Source: Bacillota bacterium
GTDB lineage: Bacteria > Bacillota > Clostridia > Oscillospirales > Oscillospiraceae
Reading direction: 5' to 3'
Assembly (NCBI GenBank): GCA_023406225.1
Contig: JAEXWS010000201.1
Coordinates: 1-21,572, forward strand
DNA: 21,572 nucleotides
Shown: positions 6,262 to 12,788 of the stretch, piece by piece
Position numbering within the stretch: position 1 is the stretch's first letter
How the letters are laid out: every line of letters begins with the position of its first letter
The notes under the pieces: generated by a model
What the model was told of the DNA's origin: nothing
What the model saw: the letters and a program-made list of their open reading frames with translations, nothing else
Databases searched by the model: none
Program-made: the position numbers and the translations under genes

Positions 6262-7471
6262 GGTCCGCCTCCTCTCCCGCTAAAATACGGCGGAACAGCG
6301 CCGCCGCCGCGCCGCCGGTGAGGCCGGACGCCCGGTCCTTGATGAGCCGGACGCCCAGGGTGAGCAGGGCCCGCTCCATGGGGATGCGCCGCTCCGGGTC
6401 CACCACCGCCGTTATCTCCGCCACCTTGGCGTCCCCCACCACCCGGCGGACGATCTCCGTGCCCGCGTAGCCGTAAGCGTCGGCCATCACGCCGTCCAGC
6501 CAGGCGCGGCGGAAGGGGGCGGCCCGGTACAGGGGGAAGGCCACCAGCGCGTCGTAGGCCCGCTCCAGCTTCTCCGCCGTCGCTCCGCAGAGGTCCCGGA
6601 CCGTCCGCTCCAGCGCCGCGCGGGCGGAGGCGCTGCCGCCGGGGGCGAAGACGTGGTACGCCCAGGCGAAAAACAGGTTGCCGATCACGTTGCCGATGTC
6701 GTAGCCCATAGGCCCGTAAAAGGCGAATTCCGGGTCGATGATCTTCACGCCGTCCCCGTTCGCAAAGATGGAGCCGGTGTGCAGGTCCCCGTGAAGCAGG
6801 GCCTGGGCGTTGTTCATAAAGCGGTCGCGCAGCTTCCCCACCTCGGCGTGAAGGGCCTCGTCCCGGTAGAGGAGCGATTCCACAAAGGCCTCGTTTCCGG
6901 GGAAGAGGACGTTGCGGCCCTTGTAGTCCCAGTAGGGCTCGGTAAAGACCAGGTCCTCGCTGATGTCGCACAGCTCCGGGTTCACGAAAAACCGCGCCCG
7001 CTCCTTTTTCGTCCGCCGGTCCAGCACCAGGTCCGTGGTGGGGAGGAGGGTCCGGACCAGAAAGGTGGAGAGGTTCTCCGCCAGATGGCCGTATACCCGG
7101 CCCTCCGCCAGCTCCCGGCGCAGGCTTTTGTAGGCGGAGATGTCCTCCATGGCGATGGCGGCCCGCGCCTCGTCGAAGTGGTAGACCTCCGGGACGAACC
7201 CCGGGGCCAGAGCGGCCTCGATCCGCAGGGCCTCGGCCTCGATCCGGCTGCGGCCCACGTCCAGCGGCCGGCCCGAGGACCGCAGCAGGCGGTCCGCCTG
7301 CTTGATGACGAGGGAGCGCCCGCCGGACGCCGGGCGGACGCGGAACACGTAGTTAATGTTGCCGTCCCCGATCTCCTGGCAGACGGTCTCCTCCTCCGGC
7401 GGGAAGAACCGGAGGACCTCCGCAGCGTAGCGCCTCGCGTCCTCCGGGGTCATCAGATGAAGCTCAGGCAT
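6200..7471 (-). CDS. mtnK: 5-methylthioribose kinase (or 5-deoxyribose kinase)
   Basis: A 423-residue kinase of the APH-like fold. The start at 7471 follows AAGGGAGA with suitable spacing; the frame stays open further upstream but has no ribosome site there. Motifs are GDGNINYVFRV (35-45), the ATP-binding lysine K57 in LVIKQAD, the hinge-like MED (108-110), the catalytic loop HGDLHTGS (217-224, diagnostic of MtnK) and metal-binding DPEF (236-239). It phosphorylates 5-methylthioribose, or 5-deoxyribose, at C1 with ATP, providing the substrate for the next gene. A consensus promoter about 45 bp upstream gives a short leader with no riboswitch. The last 20 or so residues, past FRRIL, are coded within the mtnA overlap and look like a tail added by loss of an earlier stop. 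Confidence 0.9.
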   Translation of the reverse strand: MPELHLMTPEDARRYAAEVLRFFPPEEETVCQEIGDGNINYVFRVRPASGGRSLVIKQADRLLRSSGRPLDVGRSRIEAEALRIEAALAPGFVPEVYHFDEARAAIAMEDISAYKSLRRELAEGRVYGHLAENLSTFLVRTLLPTTDLVLDRRTKKERARFFVNPELCDISEDLVFTEPYWDYKGRNVLFPGNEAFVESLLYRDEALHAEVGKLRDRFMNNAQALLHGDLHTGSIFANGDGVKIIDPEFAFYGPMGYDIGNVIGNLFFAWAYHVFAPGGSASARAALERTVRDLCGATAEKLERAYDALVAFPLYRAAPFRRAWLDGVMADAYGYAGTEIVRRVVGDAKVAEITAVVDPERRIPMERALLTLGVRLIKDRASGLTGGAAAALFRRILAGEEADHGANGSGYAVPAAVRERRLV

Positions 7472-7514
7472 GGACTTCTCTCCCTTTCCTTTGGAATGAT
7501 CTGTAAGCAGTTCC

Positions 7515-7543
7515 ATTATAAGGCGGAAAGAAAACTTTCGCAA
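7515..7543 (-). promoter_or_regulatory. Sigma-70-type promoter of the mtnK-mtnA-aldolase operon
   Basis: On the minus strand, TTGCGA (7543-7538), a 17-bp spacer and TATAAT (7520-7515) form a near-consensus promoter. Transcription would start near 7508, leaving a leader of about 36 bases, too short for a riboswitch. Confidence 0.75.
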
Positions 7544-7627
7544 GGGGCCTCGCCCCGTGGGCTTTTGGCGCGGCCGGGTTTGAGTGAACAGGCTGCAACG
7601 CTCCAAGCCGGAGCGAGCAGGATCGCT

Positions 7628-7656
7628 TTGCAATGTGGAGGGCGATCCATTATAAT
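7628..7656 (+). promoter_or_regulatory. Orphan plus-strand promoter-like sequence
   Basis: TTGCAA (7628-7633), 17 bp, TATAAT (7651-7656). It points away from mtnK, but no protein-coding gene starts within 200 bp. It could drive a long leader of the HTH gene or a small RNA. It lies inside a hairpin-prone stretch with GATCGC/GCGATC arms at 7621-7626 and 7642-7647. Confidence 0.45.
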
Positions 7657-7691
7657 ACGCGTAAAGTACGTCTTGGGCGGAAAAGGCGTAC

Positions 7692-7753
7692 CCGGCAAAT
7701 CGCAAACCATCCCTATGCCGGATAAATCGATGATGCCAAGAACAATTTGCCGG
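7692..7753. repeat. 9-bp inverted repeat with 44-bp interior
   Basis: CCGGCAAAT (7692-7700) and ATTTGCCGG (7745-7753) bracket 44 bp. It sits downstream of the orphan promoter and upstream of the HTH pseudogene promoter. No gene is seen between 7544 and 7825, apart from these sites and a small CGCTCC/GGAGCG hairpin at 7599-7615. Confidence 0.5.
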
Positions 7754-7825
7754 ACTTTGGTTCTTTCTCCCCAGCCAACCTAATAGCATACACGACTATA
7801 AAACTTGAATGTTAATATGCGTTGC

Positions 7826-7854
7826 TTGCAGCAATGGGCAGTTTCTCATACAAT
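7826..7854 (+). promoter_or_regulatory. Promoter of the HTH pseudogene
   Basis: TTGCAG (7826-7831), a 17-bp spacer and TACAAT (7849-7854) stand 35 bp before the HTH start codon. Confidence 0.65.
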
Positions 7855-7889
7855 CGTGCCAACGACTGAAAGAAAGGAAGTCATCCCTG

Positions 7890-8399
7890 ATGTTAAACAA
7901 AAACATGAAAGCAATTAGGAAATCAAAAGGACTTTCGCAAGAAGAGCTTGCTGTCAAGCTGAATGTGGTGCGACAAACAATTTCGAAATAGGAGCAAGGA
8001 TTGTCGGTTCCTGATTCTGATATGCTGCTCTCCATTTCGGAAGTGCTTGAAACCCCGGTAAGCACTTTGCTTGGAGAAACCGTTGCCCTGTCGAAAGTTG
8101 ATGATCTAAAAGCGATTTCCGAAAAACTGGAGGTTATAAACTTGCAGCTTGCACAAAGGAAAACCGTGAGGAGGAATATGCTTCATTGGCTGCTTGTCTC
8201 AGTGAGTATGGTCGTAATAACGATTTTTGCGGTCCTAATAGCATTAAACAGCCCTTATTTAGGTTGGGATTATGGTGATCCTGAAACTACTGTTTTCGGA
8301 GCAGCCTTTCACGTATTTGAATGGCTGTTTGTCAGGCTGGCGCCGATGATCCTTTTTGGGGCAATCGTTGGGATTTCCTTGACACGGAAGAAAGTATAA
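7890..8399 (+). pseudogene. XRE-family helix-turn-helix regulator with two membrane segments, interrupted by an in-frame amber codon
   Basis: One frame of 169 codons runs from ATG 7890 (AAGGAAG about nine bases upstream) to TAA 8399, broken by TAG at 7989-7991. Before the stop it encodes an XRE-type HTH (LNKNMKAIRKSKGLSQEELA ... RQTISK). After it comes EQGLSVPDSDMLLSISEVLE, which in intact relatives directly follows a Trp (TISKWEQG). A single TGG to TAG change therefore explains the break. The C-terminal half carries two hydrophobic helices, LLVSVSMVVITIFAVLIAL and a second one around MILFGAIVGISL, so the intact protein would be membrane-anchored. Base composition is visibly more AT-rich than neighbouring genes, suggesting transfer. 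Restart at TTG 8001 is possible but would lack the HTH. Confidence 0.85.
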
Positions 8400-8608
8400 A
8401 ACTGCTCTGCCTTTTGGGGGGACAGTTCAATCTTCAAAATCCGCGATTTATCGGCTGATTGAACTGCGCCATCCTTGGGTGAGCGCGTCTTTGCCGGTAT
8501 CCTCATTTGCCGGGGCGGCAGTGAAAACGGGCGGCGGTCAAGTCCTGGCGCAGACTCTTTTGGGGACCCTGCCGGAAGCGCCGCGGTTTCGCCCGTTCTC
8601 ACCCAGCG
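8400..8608. other. Intergenic stretch with one 10-bp inverted repeat
   Basis: No gene was seen. CAGTTCAATC (8423-8432) and GATTGAACTG (8457-8466) form a perfect dyad around 24 bases, just downstream of the HTH pseudogene. It may be a transcript end, but no T-run follows. Confidence 0.5.
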
Positions 8609-8648
8609 CAAAAGAGGGACGATCGGCGGCAAAGCGGATCGTCCCTCT
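8609..8648 (-). terminator. Rho-independent terminator of the DUF4317 gene
   Basis: AGAGGGACGATC (8613-8624) and GATCGTCCCTCT (8637-8648) form a 12-bp perfect stem. On the minus strand it is followed by a T-run (AAAA at 8610-8613 on the plus strand). It stands two bases beyond the stop codon of the minus-strand gene. Confidence 0.85.
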
Positions 8649-8650
8649 CC

Positions 8651-9781
8651 TTATTGGATCTTGATCTCCACGCCGTTCACCGCCACGCTGTCCTCACAGC
8701 GGATGAGGATGTACCTGGCCCCGTCGATGATGCGCGTCTCCACCAGGTCGCCCCGGTCCGGCGCAACCCGCACCGTCACGTCCGCCGTGGTGATCTCAAG
8801 CTGCTTCATATCCACCAGGTTCCGGGGGCTCAGGTCCGCCTGGGGGCCGAAGGCGGCGTCGTACCGGGCGTCGAAGGCGTCCACGTGGCGGTCCTCCACG
8901 CCGCACTCCGCCAGCACCCGCTTCACCGTGCCCTTGGAGACCGTCAAAGGCTCCTCCACCTTGTTGATCTTGTGATCCTCGATCAGCCCGCAAAGCTGTC
9001 CGTGGACGCTCTGGACCACCTGATAGCTGCAATCCTCCGCCAGCGTGTCCCCCAGGATGGTCTGGAACGTCTCCCGCTGCTCGTCGGCGGCCATGGGGGC
9101 CGGGGCGCGGAACACCGCGTCCACAAATTCCGGGTGGGTCTGGGACGTGTCCCTGGAGTAGTACAGGGCGTTGTACAGGTTCGTGCTCCGCTCGTCGAAG
9201 GCGGGGAAGAGGAAGCCCACCTCCGGCGCGGACACCACCCAGTCCGCCGCCAGGGTGTGGAAGGTGTTTTCGTTTACATAATAACTAAGCGCGGACTTTG
9301 TCAGCTTCACGGGGCACACGCTGCAAAGGATGTAAGTGAACACCTCGGAGGAGGCGTCGTCCTGCCGCTCCCCGTCCCTGGAGCGGTAGGGCACGTCGTA
9401 GGCGTCGTGGGCCAGGAGGATGAGGAAGTTGCCCGGCAGGTCCAGGGACTGGATGATCTTCCGGTAAAGGGCCTGCACTGCCTCCTGGTCCCGGAGGGTG
9501 GAGCCGCGCAGGGCCATGAGCAGCCGGTGCTCCTCGCCCTCGGCCACCTGCCGGGTGTCGAAGGAGACGTCCAGCAGGTTCTTTCCCAAGGTGCCGGACA
9601 GCGTCCGGCGCAGCACGGCCAGAAGCTGTTCGCTCTCCTCCTGGCGCATCAGGGCCAGGGACTGGTCGAACTGGGAGATGATCTCCCTGTTTTCGTTTAC
9701 ATAACATCCGCAGATGTGGGTGATGTTGCTCTTGTCCGCCCGGAAGCGGCGGCGGAGCTCCCCGATTTCTTTTTCGTTCAT
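8651..9781 (-). CDS. DUF4317 family protein
   Basis: A 376-residue protein starting MNEKEIGELRRRFRADKSNI, followed by a CGCYVNENREIISQFDQSL segment. This N-terminus is characteristic of the DUF4317 family, widespread in gut Clostridia and of unknown function. The start ATG at 9781 has AGAGGT about six bases upstream. No signal peptide or membrane segment is seen, so it is probably cytoplasmic. A YVNEN motif occurs twice, near residue 27 and near residue 168. It is a single-gene transcript: a strong terminator follows, and tRNA-Ser lies divergently upstream. Length is typical for the family as I remember it. No function can be offered. Confidence 0.85.
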   Translation of the reverse strand: MNEKEIGELRRRFRADKSNITHICGCYVNENREIISQFDQSLALMRQEESEQLLAVLRRTLSGTLGKNLLDVSFDTRQVAEGEEHRLLMALRGSTLRDQEAVQALYRKIIQSLDLPGNFLILLAHDAYDVPYRSRDGERQDDASSEVFTYILCSVCPVKLTKSALSYYVNENTFHTLAADWVVSAPEVGFLFPAFDERSTNLYNALYYSRDTSQTHPEFVDAVFRAPAPMAADEQRETFQTILGDTLAEDCSYQVVQSVHGQLCGLIEDHKINKVEEPLTVSKGTVKRVLAECGVEDRHVDAFDARYDAAFGPQADLSPRNLVDMKQLEITTADVTVRVAPDRGDLVETRIIDGARYILIRCEDSVAVNGVEIKIQ

Positions 9782-9885
9782 GGAAAACCTCTTTCGTCAA
9801 CGGGATTTCGGTGTGCGTAGCGCCGTTTCAGGATACCACAAAAGGGCCGGGATGGAAAGAGAGGATTTCGCCGCGGTTTTGGCAC

Positions 9886-9914
9886 TTGCATCCGAAGAGA
9901 AAATGTGGCATAAT
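9886..9914 (+). promoter_or_regulatory. Promoter of tRNA-Ser
   Basis: TTGCAT (9886-9891), 17 bp, CATAAT (9909-9914). The predicted start near 9921 is about ten bases before the mature tRNA 5' end. Confidence 0.65.
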
Positions 9915-9930
9915 AGCAACGCGTCTATGA

Positions 9931-10019
9931 GGAGCGGTATCGAAGTGGTCGCAACGAGCTTGACTCGAAATCAAGTTGTCCGCAAGGGCACGTGGGTTCG
10001 AATCCCACCCGCTCCGCCA
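9931..10019 (+). tRNA. tRNA-Ser (anticodon CGA)
   Basis: A complete 89-base tRNA with encoded CCA. The acceptor stem GGAGCGG (9931-9937) pairs with CCGCTCC (10009-10015), followed by discriminator G and CCA. The anticodon stem is CTTGA/TCAAG with loop CTCGAAA and anticodon CGA at 9966-9968, reading UCG. A long variable arm (TTGTCCGCAAGGGCAC) is the hallmark of class II tRNAs such as Ser. The T-loop is GTTCGAATC. It has its own promoter and a strong terminator at 10071-10118. Confidence 0.97.
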
Positions 10020-10070
10020 TAATGGGATTAGCCGAAACGTCTTGCTTTTTGCAGAAAAAGGTATTTTCGG

Positions 10071-10118
10071 CGCAAAATAAGCAGGGCCGTTGAATGGCTC
10101 TGCTTATTTTGCGTTTTT
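10071..10118 (+). terminator. Rho-independent terminator after tRNA-Ser
   Basis: An 18-bp stem (10071-10088 with 10096-10113, one G-U pair) and a 7-base loop are followed by TTTTT. It lies 51 bp after the tRNA and ends only 12 bp before the HNH start codon. Confidence 0.92.
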
Positions 10119-10130
10119 AGGGAGGGGTTT

Positions 10131-10937
10131 TTGTGTCAAAAGAAAAACAGCGGCCGCTTTATATTGTTGCTATCTGCATATGTGAACAGAGACGATTGCT
10201 CAAAAAAGCGTATATTAGACCATATTCAGGATCATAACTGGCTGATCCTCTCTGAACGCGATAAACAGCTCAACCCCAAAATAAAAGAACCTATCTGGAG
10301 AAATGAATTGGCTTTTGTCAGAAAGCATCTTGTTTCAGAAAATTATCTTTGCAGTGATGAACTAAACCAATGGAAAATAACCATTTCCGGAATAGGATAT
10401 CTGGTTGATCTTTTTGAGTGCTTTAAGGTCTCTGAACACGCGCTGTTGACGGAAAAGGCCATGGCCGACGCGGAAATGATTGTGCAGGAGATCCTTTTAT
10501 CGGCGGTTTCGGCAGAGGCCGGCAAAAAGGAAAAAGTGAATATTGTCCCCACGAAGGCCGAAAGAGAAACGATTGTAAAACAGCGGATCGGACAAGGCGC
10601 CTTTCGCAAAAAATTGATTGCGCGCTCGCATGTTTGTCAAATATGCGGTTTGTCGCACGAAAGCCCTTTGAGAGCCAGTCATATAAAACCATGGGTCCAA
10701 AGCAGTATGGGGGAAAAGCTGGATATCGACAACGGCCTGTTGCTTTGTGCTCTGCACGATGGATTATTTGATAAAGGGCTCATTACCTTTTCTTCCACAG
10801 GAAGGATCATCATATCAAGCTTTCTTACACAAAAGGACCGCGAAATTTTGAAGTTAGATCCTATGATGGAAATACGCATTTTAGATACGCAGAAGCAATA
10901 CATGCAATATCACAGAGAGCATGTATATCAACATTAA
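10131..10937 (+). CDS. HNH endonuclease with N-terminal winged-helix-like (Mrr-N-like) domain
   Basis: A 268-residue frame starting at TTG 10131, with GGAGG five bases upstream. Residues 50-95 (PIWRNELAFVRKHLV ... WKITISGIGY) resemble the winged-helix domain at the N-terminus of Mrr-type restriction proteins. Residues 165-215 hold the HNH nuclease: CQICG, then SHIKPW, DNGLLLC and HDGLFDKGLITF, supplying the His/Asn/His and Cys ligands. Such proteins are putative modification-dependent or defence-related nucleases, but no methylase partner is present. A GTG at 10133, in another frame, fits the ribosome site better and reads MSKEKQRPLYIVAI before diverging, so a one-base N-terminal frameshift is possible. 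The gene is AT-rich, follows a tRNA gene immediately and lacks an obvious promoter, suggesting acquisition by transfer. Confidence 0.82.
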   Translation: MCQKKNSGRFILLLSAYVNRDDCSKKRILDHIQDHNWLILSERDKQLNPKIKEPIWRNELAFVRKHLVSENYLCSDELNQWKITISGIGYLVDLFECFKVSEHALLTEKAMADAEMIVQEILLSAVSAEAGKKEKVNIVPTKAERETIVKQRIGQGAFRKKLIARSHVCQICGLSHESPLRASHIKPWVQSSMGEKLDIDNGLLLCALHDGLFDKGLITFSSTGRIIISSFLTQKDREILKLDPMMEIRILDTQKQYMQYHREHVYQH

Positions 10938-10970
10938 AAAAGTTTGAATTTTGTGTGGGCCCCGCTTCCG

Positions 10971-11108
10971 GCTGATGTTCAGTTCCCCACATGCCCGCTG
11001 GGCGGCGATCAAACCGCTTACCGCTTGCTCCGCGGCGCGGAAAAGTTTCAAATACAGCTCCTGGTGAAGCGGGCGTGGATCGGCGCGTGAGCGTCGAAAG
11101 AGCGCCAT
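10971..11108 (-). pseudogene. Remnant of a small conserved clostridial protein
   Basis: The minus-strand frame from ATG 11108 contains ELYLKLFRAAEQAVSG followed by LIAAQRACGELNIS. This resembles short unnamed clostridial proteins with a YLxLFxAxxxAixxLixAQxxCEELYI pattern (from memory). After about residue 46 the frame runs into sequence antisense to the HNH gene end and then codes an unrelated hydrophobic tail. The first 14 residues also look foreign to the family, and no ribosome site precedes the ATG. It is best read as a decayed copy truncated by arrival of the HNH segment; it could be spurious. Confidence 0.35.
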
Positions 11109-11177
11109 GGGCGGAACAGGCGGACGGCGGCATGGAGCAGACCTCCATGCCGCCGTTCATTCGCAGCGGCCCGTGCT

Positions 11178-11612
11178 TCACGCCCGGTCCGGGAACTTCG
11201 CGCACAGCGCGTCCAGCTCGTCGATGAGCCCGCGCATATCGTCCTTGGTCATCCGGCATTCCACCTCGGCGGTATCCTCGCCGTCCATGGTGTTGGGGAG
11301 GTAGAAGGACACGTCCACCAGAAATTCCTCGCCGTCCGCCTGGGCGGCCAGCTCGAAATAGGGCTCCACAAAGCTGGAGGCGTAGCCCGCCTTAATGCCC
11401 GCGTTCAGCACCTTCAGTCCGGCGGTCATCTCCTTGAGCTCATAGGTCAAAAGGCAGCTGTTGGAATCCTTGACGACCGTTCCGTCCGCCGTGTAGCAGG
11501 CCCGCAGGACCAGCCAGTTCCGATCGTCGCTGGTGGGATCGCCGCCGTCGGCGGGGAACTCATAGTTCACGATGTCCAGCTTCAAACTGGCCTCTTCGTT
11601 TTGAAACAGCAT
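11178..11612 (-). CDS. WapI-like immunity family protein
   Basis: A 144-residue acidic, soluble protein. ATG at 11612 is preferred because AAGGAG lies eight bases upstream; a TTG two codons earlier is too close to it. The pattern LDIVNYEFPADGG ... NWLVLRACY ... CLLTYELKEM ... VEPYFELA ... FLVDVSFYLP ... FPDRA follows what I remember of the WapI-type immunity family, which neutralises contact-dependent WapA-like nuclease toxins in Bacillus. No toxin gene lies nearby, so it would be an orphan immunity protein or a relative with a different role. It starts 12 bp behind the aldo/keto reductase gene and is probably its operon partner. Family assignment is from memory of the sequence pattern and is moderate. 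Confidence 0.55.
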   Translation of the reverse strand: MLFQNEEASLKLDIVNYEFPADGGDPTSDDRNWLVLRACYTADGTVVKDSNSCLLTYELKEMTAGLKVLNAGIKAGYASSFVEPYFELAAQADGEEFLVDVSFYLPNTMDGEDTAEVECRMTKDDMRGLIDELDALCAKFPDRA

Positions 11613-11624
11613 GGGCAAATCTCC

Positions 11625-12653
11625 TTATCGGTCGTTGTGGTGTTGGGCGTAGAAGGCGTTGTAGTCCAGAAGCTGGGCCTGGAGCAGGGCCGGGGTGTCC
11701 AGCCCGTAGGGACAGCGGCTCTTGCAGGCGTCGCAGTGGACGCACGCCTCGATCCGGTCCATCTTCTCCCGCCATGCGTCGCTCATATAGGGCTGGTAGG
11801 GGGACCGGCGCAGCAGGGCGGACATCCGCGCCGCCTGGGGGATGTCGATGCCGGCGGCGCAGGGCAGGCAGTAGCCGCAGCTCCGGCAGAAGTTGCCCGC
11901 CAGGTCCTTCCGGTCCCGCGCGATGACCGCCTCCAGCTCCGGCGTCATGGCGGCCCCCCGCCGGGACAGGGCCAGCCACTCCTCCAGCTCCGCCTCCCGC
12001 TGGATGCCCCAGATGGGGACCACGTTTTCGAACCCCTGCATGAAGGCGTAACACGCCTCCGCGTTGCTCAAAAGCCCGCCGGAGAGGCCCTTCATGGCGA
12101 TAAAGCCCACGTCGTTGGCCTTGCACAGCGCCACCAGCTCCAGGTCCTTTTCCGTGGCCAGATAGCAGAAAGGAAATTGCAGCGTCTCAAAATTCCCGGA
12201 GAGGATGGCGTCCTTCGCCACGCCCAGGCGGTGGTTGGTGATGCCGATGTGGCGGATGTGGCCCCTGCGCTGCATCTCCAGCGCGGCGGCGAAGGCCCCG
12301 TCCGGGTCCTCCGGGTCCGGCAGGACGGCCGGGTTATGGAACTGGAAGAGGTCGATATAGTCCGTCCGCAGGCTGCGGAGGCTCTGCTCGATGTGGGCCA
12401 TGGCCCCGGCCCGGTCCGCGGCGGCGGACTTGGTGGAGATCACCACGCTCTGCCGCACGCCCTCCAGGGCCTCTCCCAATTTTTCCTCACTGTCGCTGTA
12501 CATATTCGCGGTGTCGAAATAATTGATCCCGCCATCCACGGCGCGGCGGACCAGCCTGACGGCCTCCGCCCTGGAGATGCGCTGAATGGGCAGCGCGCCG
12601 AAGGCTGTTTTGGTGACGCGCAGCTCCGTGCGGCCCAGCCGGACAGTTTCCAT
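11625..12653 (-). CDS. Aldo/keto reductase with C-terminal 4Fe-4S ferredoxin-like domain
   Basis: A 342-residue protein starting at ATG 12653 with AAGGAGG eight bases upstream. The N-terminal TIM barrel has the reductase tetrad D47 (FDTANMY), Y52, K75 (ISTKS) and H106 (DLFQFHN). The C-terminal part has two cysteine clusters, C256/C259/C262/C265 and C304/C307/C310/C314 (CxxCxxCxxxCP), as in the Fe-S aldo/keto reductase group common in anaerobes. It is probably a cytoplasmic oxidoreductase exchanging electrons between NAD(P)H or ferredoxin and an unknown carbonyl compound. Transcription should start near 12706 from a promoter shared back-to-back with the ModE-like gene. A 10-bp GC hairpin sits in its leader, directly before the ribosome site. 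Confidence 0.9.
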   Translation of the reverse strand: METVRLGRTELRVTKTAFGALPIQRISRAEAVRLVRRAVDGGINYFDTANMYSDSEEKLGEALEGVRQSVVISTKSAAADRAGAMAHIEQSLRSLRTDYIDLFQFHNPAVLPDPEDPDGAFAAALEMQRRGHIRHIGITNHRLGVAKDAILSGNFETLQFPFCYLATEKDLELVALCKANDVGFIAMKGLSGGLLSNAEACYAFMQGFENVVPIWGIQREAELEEWLALSRRGAAMTPELEAVIARDRKDLAGNFCRSCGYCLPCAAGIDIPQAARMSALLRRSPYQPYMSDAWREKMDRIEACVHCDACKSRCPYGLDTPALLQAQLLDYNAFYAQHHNDR

Positions 12654-12670
12654 CCCGATTCCTCCTTCTC

Positions 12671-12693
12671 CGCGCCGCCGTCCCGGCGGCGCG
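12671..12693 (-). promoter_or_regulatory. GC-rich hairpin in the leader of the aldo/keto reductase mRNA
   Basis: Arms 12671-12680 and 12684-12693 (CGCGCCGCCG and its complement) with a 3-base loop lie between the predicted transcription start and the ribosome site. The hairpin could stabilise the mRNA or limit translation. Confidence 0.5.
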
Positions 12694-12711
12694 CGTGATC
12701 GTTGCGGCTTT

Positions 12712-12761
12712 ATTGTACCACACTTTTCCATGTTTGCAAATCGGCGCGGATATGGTAAAAT
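12712..12761. promoter_or_regulatory. Bidirectional promoter with a shared palindromic -35 box
   Basis: TTGCAA at 12734-12739 is self-complementary. Rightward, a 16-bp spacer leads to TAAAAT (12756-12761) for the ModE-like gene. Leftward, a 16-bp spacer leads to TACAAT (minus strand, 12717-12712) for the aldo/keto reductase. Both -10 boxes are good and the geometry is exactly symmetrical. Confidence 0.65.
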
Positions 12762-12788
12762 GGAGAAAAAAGCGAAGGAAGTGGCCCC

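Noticed and set aside
7472..7520. SAM or SAH riboswitch controlling the methylthioribose operon
   Set aside because: The predicted leader is about 36 bases and contains only the ribosome site.
10020..11177. Attachment-site duplication of the tRNA-Ser 3' end bracketing the HNH gene
   Set aside because: No second copy of the T-arm/acceptor sequence was seen downstream, and no integrase gene is present.
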